From Symbiodinium kawagutii (lineage: Eukaryota > Sar > Dinophyceae > Suessiales > Symbiodiniaceae): 64,000 bases of DNA. Shown piece by piece: positions 44,552-55,188 of the stretch. The stretch's first letter is position 1; every line of letters starts with the position of its first letter. Both the position numbers and the translations under genes were made by a program. The stretch is taken from the NCBI GenBank assembly GCA_009767595.1, contig VSDK01025658.1, positions 607,946 through 671,945 on the forward strand, in the 5' to 3' direction. Under the pieces are notes generated by a model, which did no database searches, had not been told where the DNA came from, and saw only the letters and a program-made list of their open reading frames with translations.

Positions 44552-44637
44552 ATCAACTTAGTGGATAGTGTTTAAAACTGTTTAAGATGGTTCAATCACC
44601 GGTTGTGGTTGATAATCGCACTATCCACTAAGTTGAT
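44552..44637. mobile_element. 86-bp element with perfect 19-bp inverted ends
   Basis: ATCAACTTAGTGGATAGTG at 44,552-44,570 is exactly inverted at 44,619-44,637. The 48-bp centre is AT-rich. I saw no second copy in the window. It may be a fourth short element family or a structured site. Confidence 0.7.
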
Positions 44638-44639
44638 GA

Positions 44640-45320
44640 CTTGCTAGTGATGAACATCAGCAGTATCACATTACCATGTTTTCTGAACTCACACAGTCAG
44701 TACTGCGGTATTCACTGACAATGGCTCATATTGATCTTATTCATACTTAGTTGGTGGTGGTTAATCGTATTAATGACCATCATCAGTGACTACCACTACT
44801 GCTAACCATGATCATGAATCATTAAACAATATTGATTGAATTTATTGATTGATTTCTGCCGCCGGCACTACCTTACCCGCAGGTTGCACTGTTGTTTATC
44901 GAGAGTTGCAGTCAGGAAAAGGAGTAAATGCAAGAGTTAAATAAGATTCAATCTGAATCAAATTCTTTATCTTCTATCCATTGAAACATATTCCTTGCTA
45001 GTCTGGAATCACGATTTTATTTTTTTTCATTGCCAGCCCTTGTCAAAAGAATTGAATCCAAATCTAATTCTTTGGGCCATGCGCTGCCTGATCCGCTTCT
45101 GAAAGGCGTTCACAAAGGAATTAAATCAAGATTTAATTCTTTTCCTTGGCTCCGGAGCCCTCTGAAATGGCTAGGCCCCCCGTGTTGACTTAATTCTTGT
45201 TACTTGGCTCGGCTGCTCCCCCCTGAAATGGCAAGAGTTAGGTAGGGGTTGTAGGGATCCGAGTAGGAGTTGGTGCAGGCGTAGGAGCAAGACAGGGGAT
45301 TCATGTCTTTGATATCTGTT
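44640..45320. other. interval with repeated AATTC words
   Basis: GGTGGTTAATCG switches to CCATCATCAGTG at about 44,780 without an exon. Between 44,945 and 45,200 there are repeated AAATCTAATTC-type words, including a 22-bp palindrome at 45,118-45,139, and CCTCTGAAATGGC-type words. Confidence 0.4.
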
Positions 45321-45400
45321 GGTTTCTCAAAACAAGGGTACCCCCAAATCATCCTGTATATTCGGCATTTATAGTAATAAACCATCCCTGGGGTCCCAAC
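45321..45400 (-). mobile_element. Family A element, left part
   Basis: GGTTTCTCAAAACAAGGGTA followed by CCCCCAAATCATCCTG. The right inverted end is lost. Confidence 0.6.
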
Positions 45401-45755
45401 CCACATATAACTGTACACTAAATCAATGGTTGATGATGAGATCATTACTATCATCACTGAGATGGCCGTTATCTAGTTCTCATGTCTAAGCATATCTTTT
45501 GTCAAGTAATTTCTCTGGTTTGTTGGTAAAGCATCAGTGAACTCAAAAGGTGCTGTTCTCCAGGTGTCACATCGCGGTTCTGACTTGTATCTAACGTGGT
45601 TCATGCACTTTGCTTTTTAATTCTACACGAGGATGCAAATTTAGACATACTGATCTTCAAGTGAGAAGGTACGCTGAACACAAATTCTTGGTACCCCAAT
45701 CAAGGTCTCATGAGCACAAAACTATCATGTACTGTCCATGATTGTGTAATGAGCA

Positions 45756-45860
45756 GTGGTCTCTATTCGCGCTATACAAAACACAAACTGCAGCGGTCAG
45801 CACTATGGCTCACCACTGTCAGCCACTACACCAACTGCTGGTATGGATTTGCAACCATGC
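45756..45860 (+). CDS. weak exon-like segment
   Basis: A + frame with NTNCSGQHYGSPLSATTPTA is open before CCATCAACC-type repeat starts. No clear edges. Confidence 0.2.
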
Positions 45861-45980
45861 CTATTGCCACAGTTGTCATCATTAATTGATCATCACCAAC
45901 AATCATTGATCACCATCAAACCTGATCAATCACCACGATTCACCATCAGTAACCATGGTCAAACCATTTGTCGATCATGT

Positions 45981-46079
45981 GGTGTTTTTTTCAAAATAGG
46001 GGTACCCCCGAAAAATGGACGGTTTGCTATTGTAAATGGATATTGGATGACTAGGGAGTCCCCTATTTTGAGTAACACC
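45981..46079 (+). mobile_element. Family A element, copy 11
   Basis: GGTGTTTTTTTCAAAATAGG and CCCTATTTTGAGTAACACC form the ends. ATGT lies next to the left end and GATGT next to the right. Confidence 0.85.
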
Positions 46080-46610
46080 GATGTGTCAATCATCTTTGAC
46101 AAACCATCATTGACTATATTTAACTACCGTCAAACTATTCCAACCATGCAACATTGCGTTTAACGATCATTAAGTATTGTCATTATCCTTTCCCAATAAC
46201 AATTACAAACCACAAATCGTTCAGTCACCACTAACTAACCCTTGATCTAACATCAAGTAAATTCTCATTGATCACCCATTAATCCTTGATCATTCATCAT
46301 TGATTGTCAATCACTGGTTTGGTGGCTTGAGAAACCCCCATTTACCGACGTTAAACATTTACTATTGATTCAACATCAACGAATCAATAATATCCACCAG
46401 TCATTGATTCACCATCAACCACCATCAACGATCCATCAATATGAACCATTCTTTGCCATTCTTTGATGATCAAACATGTTTAAGAAAACAATTCGATTAA
46501 TGAATCAACAGCTGAATCCAATCTACTAATGAATGTAAACAAAAAAAGCATTCTTTATTTACCCATCAGTGCTACCATTCTTTGAATAGGTGTATATAAA
46601 TGGCAACATA
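46080..46610. repeat. CCATCAATC-polarity tract
   Basis: CATCA/AACC words without a supported frame. A lone TGGCTTGAGAAACCCCC at about 46,323 resembles one end of family A. Confidence 0.5.
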
Positions 46611-46616
46611 GGATTG

Positions 46617-46692
46617 ATAAATACCTATGAATCAATACCACTCATGAATCAATACCACCTATGAATCAATACCACCTATGAATCAATGTCCC
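46617..46692. repeat. Tandem repeat of CTATGAATCAATACCAC
   Basis: Four adjacent copies of about 19 bp, the last one diverging into CCCCCC. Confidence 0.85.
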
Positions 46693-46734
46693 CCCCACAT
46701 TTTACAAATGCTAAATTCACTTGGATCAGAGAGG

Positions 46735-46912
46735 TTCGGGAACCGAACCGAACCGGTGGAACCGAACCGGCTGAACCGAAACCGGGCTGAACCGGTCTAA
46801 TCGGGGAACCGTGGAGAACCGAACCATGAACCGAACCGCCTCCAAACCCCAAAAAAATGATGGCAGAACCGGCTGAACCGAACCGGGCTGAACCGAATCA
46901 ACTCAACCGAGC
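46735..46912. repeat. GAACCG array, left
   Basis: Many units of GAACCGAACC, GAACCGGCTGAACC and variants, interrupted near 46,845. Confidence 0.9.
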
Positions 46913-47044
46913 TTCGTTCTATCAATCCTGATAATCTTAATTCTTAAACAGTTGTGAGGTTATTGATCGTAATCATCATTATGCGCTACTATGTGTCATG
47001 ACTAAACCATCAAAACTCTCTCAAACTTCATCCTGTCTGGATTT

Positions 47045-47420
47045 TTCTTTCCTTTTACTGATTCTTTTCCTTTTGGCTGGATTTGCGTTTTCCAGCCCCT
47101 GGAAAAAGCAAATTCGGTATCCTTTTCATTTTCCTTTCCTTTATTGTTTCTGTTCCTTTTGGCTGGATTTGCTTTTTCCAGCCCTTGGAAAAAGCAAATC
47201 CTGTCTCCTTTTCATTTTGCTTTCCTTTTACTGTTTCTTTTCCTTTTGGCTGCATTTGTTTTTTCCAGCCCCTGGAAAAAGCAAATCCAGTCTCCCTTTT
47301 ATTTTCGTCTCCTTTCCTTTTCCTTCTCTTTTTCTTCCCTTTCCTTTTCCTTTCTATATATGTACGTTTCTCCTCCTTTTGACTGGATTGGCTTTTTCTA
47401 GACCCTTCAAAAAGCAAATC
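47045..47420. repeat. Array of four hairpin units
   Basis: ATTTGCTTTTTCCAGCC joined to its complement GGAAAAAGCAAAT forms a long hairpin at 47,081-47,113, 47,167-47,199, 47,253-47,286 and (degraded) 47,387-47,419. The first three are 86 bp apart. T/C-rich spacers separate them. Long open frames on both strands here are by-products of the repeat. Confidence 0.9.
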
Positions 47421-47477
47421 TATACAGACATGACTATATGAAACAAAGACTCTCTCAACATCTATTCCGTCTGCCCT

Positions 47478-47600
47478 GTGGAACCGAACCGAACCGAACC
47501 GACACGCACAACGAACCGACAGGAACTGAAACCGATTATGAACCGAACCGTCCCCTATCAGTTTCCGAAAACCGAAACCGAACCGAACCGAAACCACACT
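47478..47600. repeat. GAACCG array, right
   Basis: GAACCGAACCGAACCGACAC and related units, the same motif and strand as the left array. Confidence 0.9.
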
Positions 47601-47779
47601 GTTGGATTACTTATACCCACAATTATCCTTTCCCATCTCAAACAACAAGCCCCAATCAATATCCTTTCTGACCTGCTTTTTTGGGGAGCCAACAGGATAA
47701 AACAAGTAGATACGACAGGGCAAAGTATTGAAAGGGTACAACCCCCAATCAAACCATCATTTCTTACTGATGCGATATC

Positions 47780-47878
47780 GGTGTTTCTCAAAATAGGGAG
47801 CCCTAAAAATGGCTGGTTTGTTGTTATAAATAATGAATAATGGATGATTTTGGGGTACCCCTATTTTGAGAAACCACC
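47780..47878 (+). mobile_element. Family A element, copy 12
   Basis: GGTGTTTCTCAAAATAGGG and CCCTATTTTGAGAAACCACC form the ends; forward core. GATAT and ATATT lie outside the ends. Confidence 0.88.
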
Positions 47879-48459
47879 ATATTGTTCCATTTCAATTCAA
47901 ACAAAGGATACCACAGGGAATGGCAGCCTGATGATGGAGCTTTGACCCTGGATTTGTGAACACTAACCTTTGGTTCCCTTACTTTCAATAGAAGAAAAGG
48001 ATGAAGAAACATACAGAACCATGAGTAGAACAATGTTAGCTAATCATCCCCCCCAAAACACCTCCCCCAATTGATCGATCTCTGAATAAATACTTTGACA
48101 TCTTTTCTTTAAGAAGGGGTGACCCCCATTGATGGGTTGTGATCTCCGGAAAAAATGCCGGGCATCCCCCAAATTGATCAATCCCCTTTGACACACACAT
48201 TTCGTTGGGAAAAGGATAAAAATGAAGAAACGTATCAAGAGAAAGGGAAGGAAAAAAATCAAGAAACACACAAAATTCAAGGCAAGGAAAATGGGTTGAT
48301 TCATCATCTGTGGGTTATCATTATGAGTGACTGTTGATTATGAGTGACTGTTGAAAAATCGGACGGTAAGGAAAACATGTTTATCTGAGATAGCCAAGAT
48401 TGAGCGGGGAGACGGCCCCAACTTTTTGATCCGGGAATCCGGGGTCAACATATCTTTGA
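47879..48459. other. interval without supported gene
   Basis: A + frame rich in Lys/Glu (48,155-48,337) and - frames rich in Phe/Leu reflect A/G-rich sequence. No element is recognised. Confidence 0.3.
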
Positions 48460-51415
48460 TTCACCACTACAATAGCCTGATTTGCCAACTTTATCATCAT
48501 TAACAACTACCAAACATTGTGCTGAGCATGACCACTCACAAGTCACTATCATGATCTAGCTAGAAACCTATTGATTGAGCATCACCAATAATCACTTTCA
48601 GTCATTGTCATGTTTGAATCGTTGTCAAACCATTGCTTAATTTTGCTTAAGCATCAATTGACCGCCATTTAACCATGATTTGGCTATAATTTACCAACAT
48701 AATCAACTTTTACCATAATTGACACTATTACCTAGCCATTTATTATGGATAAATTGCCCATTCATTCATATACTGAACCAACTGATGTGGTAGTAGAATT
48801 AACCACCATTTAGCCATAACAACCATTCTTTTTCACCATTGACTGTCATCATTGACCATGTCTTAATAGTCATCAATATGATCACTATAGAACTACTATA
48901 TAGAATAACATATTGCGGTTGAAAAATCACTATAACATATAAATCATTACCAGCATCAGCAGTTATGAATCCTATTGATCAAGCTTTCTCAATCGCGATT
49001 GACCACTTTAAATCAGTCTTCAAAACTACCACTTAGCCTTTATTGACTACCATGTAGCCATTTTAGTAACCACTATTAAGCAATATCAACCCTTGTTTTT
49101 TTAACCATGAGTTACCATTAAACAATAACTACTATAATATACGACAATTATAGTGGTTAGAGCTATAAACTATTATGGTTTATCACCTATTCACCATACT
49201 ATCAATCACCCTTCTTCACCACCATTAACCACTATAAACTATTACCACTATCAACTGCCATTAACCATTGTACTGGTTGCAGCTGTTCACCCGTAACAAA
49301 CTATGTATTAACCATGCAGTTGACCACTATTACAAACCCCAATGCTTACGGTAACCATTATTCTGATTGTTAGTTAATTCGCCCTTATCACCATCAACCA
49401 CCTATTGACCACGATTAATCCTCTATTGTCAGCACATCGTTAACCACTATGATCTATTGTCATTGATGAATAACAGCAAAACCATTAACCATTCTCATTA
49501 ACCATTAAGCACTATAATATACAACCATTAACAGGGTAATAATAAGGACATGGTCATATGGTCAACTATTACCATTAACTGCTATTAAGCATTTTTAACC
49601 ACCATTAACCACCATTAAGCCCTGTTAACCGTATTATCAACGCCACAATCGGCCACTAACCCAACCATCAACCATTAACCATTAACCACCATCACCATCA
49701 AATAACAATCATTATTAACCCTACTATAAATTACCATTATTGTTGACCATTATTGCCATTAACCACCATCATTACACTGTATTACCATGTATTAACCTAT
49801 TACTAACCAGCATAAACCATTACCATTGCTATTCCTAGGTTTATTAACCATTCTATACAGCCAATAATAATGATAAAACGGCTCTTAACCATGGTGGATA
49901 ACCATTAGTGGTTTCCAATAAGCATTATTAAGCTATTCTATGAATAATAATTTCAACCGACTATGTATTAACCTAGTTAACCACTATCATTAACCTCGAT
50001 TGTCAACCACGATGGTGCTTATAGCCATTACCATTCCCACAATGATTATAAGCCAGTATTGTAAACCTATTTTCTACGATATACAAACCAGTTTAACCAC
50101 TATTGAAAACCGTTATCAACAAAGTGGTTAAAACATAAACATCAATAAAGTAATTCTATTATTCACTATTACAAATATGTTAACCACTAATATAACATTT
50201 ACAGTAACCATTATCAACCATTATCAACCATTGCCATTGATTAATAATCATTATCGACCCTACTATAAATTACAATTACTGTTCACCATTATTGCCGTTC
50301 TATTATGAACCATGATTTACCCAACCATTAACCTCTATAAACCATTACCATTCCAATCAATTAGTGGTTATAGGTTAAACTATTATGGTTAATCACGTAC
50401 AACAAATCTACTATTAGAACAATACCATTGCTATTCCTAGGTTGATTAAACACTCTATATATTAACCTAGTTCAACCACTCAATGGTTAATCACTACTAT
50501 TAACCACTATTATGAACTACTATTTTCAACCAGTATATTAGTTATAAGCCTACCTACTAGAGTGGCATTATTATAAGACCTATCATTATATAAAACAGTA
50601 TTAGCCACTCTTAACCCCGATGATCAACCACGATGATGCTTATAGCCATTACCATTCCCACCATTATTATAAGCCACTACTATTGGCCATTCTCAACAAA
50701 GTGGTTCAAACAAAACCACTGGCAAAGTTATTCACTTCTACCATTACCCACTATTATGACATTGACAATAACAATTAATTATCAACCATTAACAAGCATT
50801 ATCAACCATTATTACCACTCAACTCTATAAACTATTACCCCTTCAACTAATTAATGGAATCATTACTAACCATTCTCAACCATCATTATAAACCATTATG
50901 AACCATTATCAACCATGGTCAACCACTATTATTAACCATGAAGTTATTCTATTGTTAGCTATTAAAACTATTCTATTCTCATAAGCCCACTAGCTAGTAC
51001 TTACTAACCCCACTAGCATTAATAAACCACTATTATTAACCATTAGCATGGTTAACCATGGTTATTAATTATTACCACTATTATTAACCACTAATAATTA
51101 ACCACTATTACTATTATCATTCATTACAAACCACTATTCACCATGGTTAATCATTATCATAAGCCATTATTACCATTATAACCATTATTCCCACCATATT
51201 ATCAACCATATAACCATTAAGACTATTAATTAACCACTATTAATTAACCATTATAAACCATTATCATCCATTATAAACCATTACTAACCATGGTAATCAC
51301 CCATAGTAGCGGTAAAGCATTATTAATAACCCTGGTAGTTAATTCCCACCATTATAAACCATTGGCTATGAACCCAACCATTAACCCCACCATTCCCACT
51401 GATTCCTCTTCACTT
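48460..51415. repeat. 3-kb CCATTAACC-polarity tract
   Basis: The longest simple tract in the window: endlessly varied AACCATTA, CCATTAACCACC, CACTATTA units, almost all of one polarity on this strand, with no credible frame. It ends at an exon-like island, after which the polarity reverses. This would be the 3' half of a very long intron. Confidence 0.85.
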
Positions 51416-51419
51416 CTCC

Positions 51420-51520
51420 ATGGCTTTGCCCTGCTCGGCGCGGGAGCGCCTCACCGTGGCAGGCATCGAAGATCTCACAGAACTCCGCCAGGCACACGCC
51501 GTCCGCGGGGGTCTGCCGGG
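51420..51520 (+). CDS. exon-like island with GTGAGC donor
   Basis: GC-rich. The frame MALPCSARERLTVAGIEDLT continues ELRQAHAVRGGLPG to CCGGG|GTGAGC. The ATG is in a Kozak-like CTCCATGG, but the frame may be open upstream as well. The minus strand is also open (51,381-51,575), so strand is not certain. The 3-kb CCAT tract lies left, GGTTAATAG repeat right. Confidence 0.45.
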
Positions 51521-51589
51521 GTGAGCCCGGAGCCATGGGGAGCCCGGGCGGCCCAGCCATCCATGGCCATGGCAAGATTTTTATGTGGC

Positions 51590-51730
51590 TTTTGTGGGGG
51601 ATTATGGTGGTTAAGAGTGACTTATAGTAGGTGAATAATGGTTAATAGTAGGTTAATAATGGCTAATCATCGTTAATAGTGAGGAATAATTGGTTAACTT
51701 TGGCTAGGAATGGTTGATAACCGTGGTTAT
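51590..51730. repeat. GGTTAATAG repeat
   Basis: GGTGAATAATGGTTAATAGT and similar units, reversed polarity relative to the preceding tract. Confidence 0.7.
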
Positions 51731-51933
51731 ATGCGGTTTTATATCGTTTTACATGTTGAGTAATTGTTTCTAGCGATTCATGGATGGCTATGTGGTGGAT
51801 CTATGGATATCTATAAGGTCAAGGAAGGGATAATAATAATAGCCAAGAATCGGAAATAAAACACCTTATTACATGGTTTCCTTGGGATTATTTTGGTTGA
51901 TACTAGGGGATAGCAACCAACAATAAGACCAAG

Positions 51934-52040
51934 ATGGGGGGTTCTCAAGCCAGCTCGGGAACCCTAAAAATGATCGGTCTATTCCTAGCCCTGGTTTCTA
52001 AAGGATGATAGCTATGGGTGTTTCCCATATGGCTATCTGG
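51934..52040 (+). mobile_element. Family A element, strongly diverged
   Basis: GGGGTTCTCAAGCCAGCTCG, then AACCCTAAAAATGATCGGTC and AAAGGATGAT resemble the forward core. The right end is unclear. Confidence 0.45.
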
Positions 52041-52394
52041 TGGATCTATGGCATCATACTTGATAATAATCCATTTCTTAATACTGTAAGTAGTTAGGTA
52101 AATTAGGATAGTTACTAGCATCATAGCTATGGTTTAGGCCGCCATTGGTTCTTGACCCATATGGCATTATCTGGTTGGTGGTCGCCTCATCCCACAAAGA
52201 GTGGTCACTAAAAGAAAAATACACACGCGAAATGAAAAAAATGCTTAAAATTGAATATACATGATAAATCATGAAAAAATGATTGAAATTGAATATACAT
52301 GATAAATCATGATAAATCTGTCGCATGTGCTGCAGCGCCTGTGAATATAAATGATATTATCGCTTGAGAAAGCACCCAAGGAACGGAGCTTTGA

Positions 52395-52596
52395 ATGCTT
52401 GGTAACAGCTGGTTGCGATGTGTTGCTTTCCTTGCAGCTATGGTTGGTGGTTTCTGTCAAGCAACCAATCATTTGTAAATGTCATGGGAAATAAAATATG
52501 TTTAAAACCACCAACCAGATCGCTTCGTTTCAACCGCAGCTGCTCGTTTCTTCTCCTTCTTTTGATTTCGCGCGCAGCATTTCCATCGCACATTAG
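52395..52596 (+). CDS. putative coding segment interrupted by a B element
   Basis: An ATG right after an in-frame stop reads MLGNSWLRCVAFLAAM. Removing 52,443-52,518 as a GT-AG intron continues IASFQPQLLVSSPSFDFARS to a TAG. The first 17 or so residues are hydrophobic, like a signal peptide. The opposite strand is also open (AEELMCDGNAAREIKRRRRN), so this remains a hypothesis. Confidence 0.35.
52440..52518 (+). mobile_element. Family B element, copy 12 (short)
   Basis: TGGTTGGTGGTTTCTG and GTTTAAAACCACCAACCAG form the ends. The interior is about 20 bp shorter than usual. Usual orientation. A pyrimidine-rich TTTCCTTGCAG lies 4 bp upstream. Confidence 0.75.
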
Positions 52597-52782
52597 CTCT
52601 TCAGCCACTTGAGCCGTGCCACAGCCACCCATGGGGCAATCGAACATCGACATGGAGCATTAAAGTACTTTTGCCCCATGCCAAATTCAGCTAAAACAAG
52701 AAACATGAAATGATATGAAATTCCAACAACATGTTGCTGCACCCCGAGAAAGTTCCCCAAAATAAACAATTTCGTAGAACTT

Positions 52783-52989
52783 TTGGGATGTTTGTCCATA
52801 CATTGTCTGGATTGTGGCACCCAGAGTATGATCATCCAAGTGTTGAACGACTACTGGCACCATGGGGACCTCATGCCCAACGACCTACCACTGGCACTCC
52901 AAGAGAGTAGCTCAATGCTGTTGAATGAGGTATATAATGAGTTGCAAAAAGTAGGGAACATCAGATTGTTAGGAGTCAATAGGGGTTAA
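52783..52989 (+). CDS. exon-like block
   Basis: The frame reads IIQVLNDYWHHGDLMPNDLP, then LALQESSSMLLNEVYNELQK. A second + frame (HTLSGLWHPEYDHPSVERLL) is open over the same DNA. Helix-prone. The product is unknown. Confidence 0.38.
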   Translation: MGCLSIHCLDCGTQSMIIQVLNDYWHHGDLMPNDLPLALQESSSMLLNEVYNELQKVGNIRLLGVNRG

Positions 52990-53129
52990 TAACCAACAAA
53001 TGGTTACTGATTGGACAACGATTGTCATTTACCGCTGTGAGGAGTTGCTTTTGACCAACAAATGGGTAATGATTGGTAATCGGGGTTAAGAACCAACTAA
53101 ACTAGGTGATATACGAGCTATATTTGCTG

Positions 53130-53240
53130 ATGGGTCAATCTTAATCAACCGTTATTATGGGGGATAACAGCCAACCATTGTATTGGGAATATAATGGTTA
53201 ATGATGCTACACCAGGGGTACAGGGTGAACTGACCTGCAG
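53130..53240 (+). mobile_element. Family C element, copy 6
   Basis: GATGGGTCAATCTTAATCAACC, then AATGGTTAATGATG and CCAGGGGTACAGGG match the forward family C core. The ends are degraded. Confidence 0.65.
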
Positions 53241-53648
53241 CCAGCATCTTAATGATACATGATGATCTATGATGGATATTGGTTGCACTTGGGTATGAAC
53301 CACATCAAACATTCACCACCGCATGTGTAATCAATATACAAACACATGACTGCACTGTTCACTTAGCAGCTCCATGGTTTTGACTCACGGCGAGATATTA
53401 AAACTGGGAACACTGAAAAAAAGTGGCAAATTATTGTAATTAGACACTATATTTTTGGCAGGTTTCATGATGCAACCAAAGGCTATCTAACCGGTTGGGG
53501 TTTCTCTTGTGCCCCTTTTGATAGCTAGGCTTGACCAGTCTTAGTAGCCGATGTTAAGGAACTTGAAAGCCATTTGTTGCTTGACACTGACCCACAAGCA
53601 AATCTGGTACTTCAAACAAATTCAAATTGATTGTTTTGTCTGCACCAG

Positions 53649-53742
53649 TAGACATCATGGCTATCATGGCGTGGGTTATTCATCCAGCCACGAAGCCAGT
53701 CAACGTGATGTTTGCTTCAATGGCCCCGATCACTAGAAGATG
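53649..53742 (+). CDS. exon-like island with GTGAGG donor
   Basis: Acceptor CTGCACCAG, frame DIMAIMAWVIHPATKPVNVM then FASMAPITRRW, donor AGATG|GTGAGG. A further + frame continues right (53,740-53,937; MILPPPNIPDLSLQIASYQT). Confidence 0.42.
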
Positions 53743-53952
53743 GTGAGGGATGAGTGGAATTCAGAGTGGGGGGATAAGCCAAAACATGTCCGAATGATTT
53801 TGCCTCCCCCCAACATTCCGGACCTATCTTTGCAAATCGCTTCCTACCAAACCATCATCAACATTCTTGTCACCATTATTACCAACATATTGTGGACGTA
53901 TCAATACATCCTGTTGGCAATAATCCCCGGGGACTAACTGAACACTTGGCAA

Positions 53953-54990
53953 TTGATATGTCAGCTTTCATCACCAATATATGATCTTATTACCATTGTA
54001 ATGTTAGCGTTTCCTTTCAACATTATGACTTACTATTACATGGGGCTACCCCAGTTTGTTCAAAACAAGCCCCAACGACTGCTTGTTACATGTCCGAGCA
54101 AGCATTTCAAAGCAACCCAGCAAGTATTGCTATTTCTAGCAATGCAAGAAAACAAATTGCCATAGGAATTCATTCACTTGGCTGATTCGTTGGAGCTTCA
54201 CCAACCAAATCATGGTCAGTACTGGTCCAATACTAGCTAAAAAAATAGTGGTTCTTACTGCTGAATATGGTTGATCATACTGAAGATCAACCATGACTAA
54301 CCATGAAACATGTTTTTTGCGTTTCCAGTTTACCATCATTGACATGTCAATGAACTCTATCAATTACATCATGCACTGTGTCAGGCTGCAGGGGCTGCAC
54401 ATGCTCAAGTTGCAGCTGTAATTAGTCGGCATTGGCCTCTTCGGATTCCAGAGATGGTTTTATGTTGACCATGATGGAGAATGGTGGCTATTTCATGGTT
54501 GCTAACGATAAACACTCATTGACAATGGTTCATAACGGCTCATCATGGCTTAATCTTGGTTCAAACTGATTGATCACGTTTCGCAACGTTTAATGGCCAA
54601 TGTTGCTGAATCATGGTTGATGATGGCTGACAACGGATTGTGATTGTGAGCGGCTTCACTTTCTCCCACTGTGAATCGGTTCTTCTGACTAGGCTGTATG
54701 TATGACGTTCATTGAGGACAAGTAAGGATGATCCCAACTGATGGTTCCACGCAAGGACTGGCAAGCAGTCTGGATGATGACTATCAACCATCATCAATTT
54801 GATCATTGGCTAATCATCAGCTGTCAATAATTCACAATTAATGTTGTCAACGATGAGCAACCCCCTCGGCCATGTGCTACACTAAACATCACACCTGCAC
54901 AAACTGGAACCAACATGCCAAAAATGGCGCACTTCTCAACCACAACCACTAACCAACCACTAACCACCAGTTGAACCAACCATTGACCAA
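53953..54990. other. interval with weak frames
   Basis: Short hydrophobic + frame at 53,953-54,165 and - frame at 54,561-54,806 lack edges. GGTTCATAACGGCTCATC words near 54,520 and CCACTAACCACC words near 54,950 show the usual polarity switch. Confidence 0.3.
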
Positions 54991-55049
54991 TCATTGACCT
55001 ACCATTCTCAACTGTTCAATGAGGCTTATCCACCAACCATTGACCAACC

Positions 55050-55188
55050 TTTGGGATTTCATGTTTTAGCTCAACCAGTTCCAGTAGGTTTGAACTCCAG
55101 CGCCAGGTTCGTTCGAAACTGCCAAACTTCTGCGGAACAAAAACTGAGACCCCCGAGATTACAGAAATATCAACTTCTAAAAGGCTAG
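55050..55188 (+). CDS. exon-like island between mirrored repeats
   Basis: The frame HVLAQPVPVGLNSSARFVRN continues CQTSAEQKLRPPRLQKYQLL to a stop at 55,188. CCACTAACCACCAGTTGAACC lies left, GTTGATGATGGTTGATGATGG right. Confidence 0.42.

Noticed and set aside
47055..47597. 180-codon minus-strand frame rich in Lys/Gly, and matching Phe/Ser-rich + frames
   Set aside because: These are translations of the hairpin array and GAACCG repeats; composition explains the lack of stops.
49054..49064. GTAGCCATTTT, 11 bases like part of the dinoflagellate spliced leader
   Set aside because: It lies inside CCAT-rich repeat where such a word arises easily, and the flanking bases do not match the leader.
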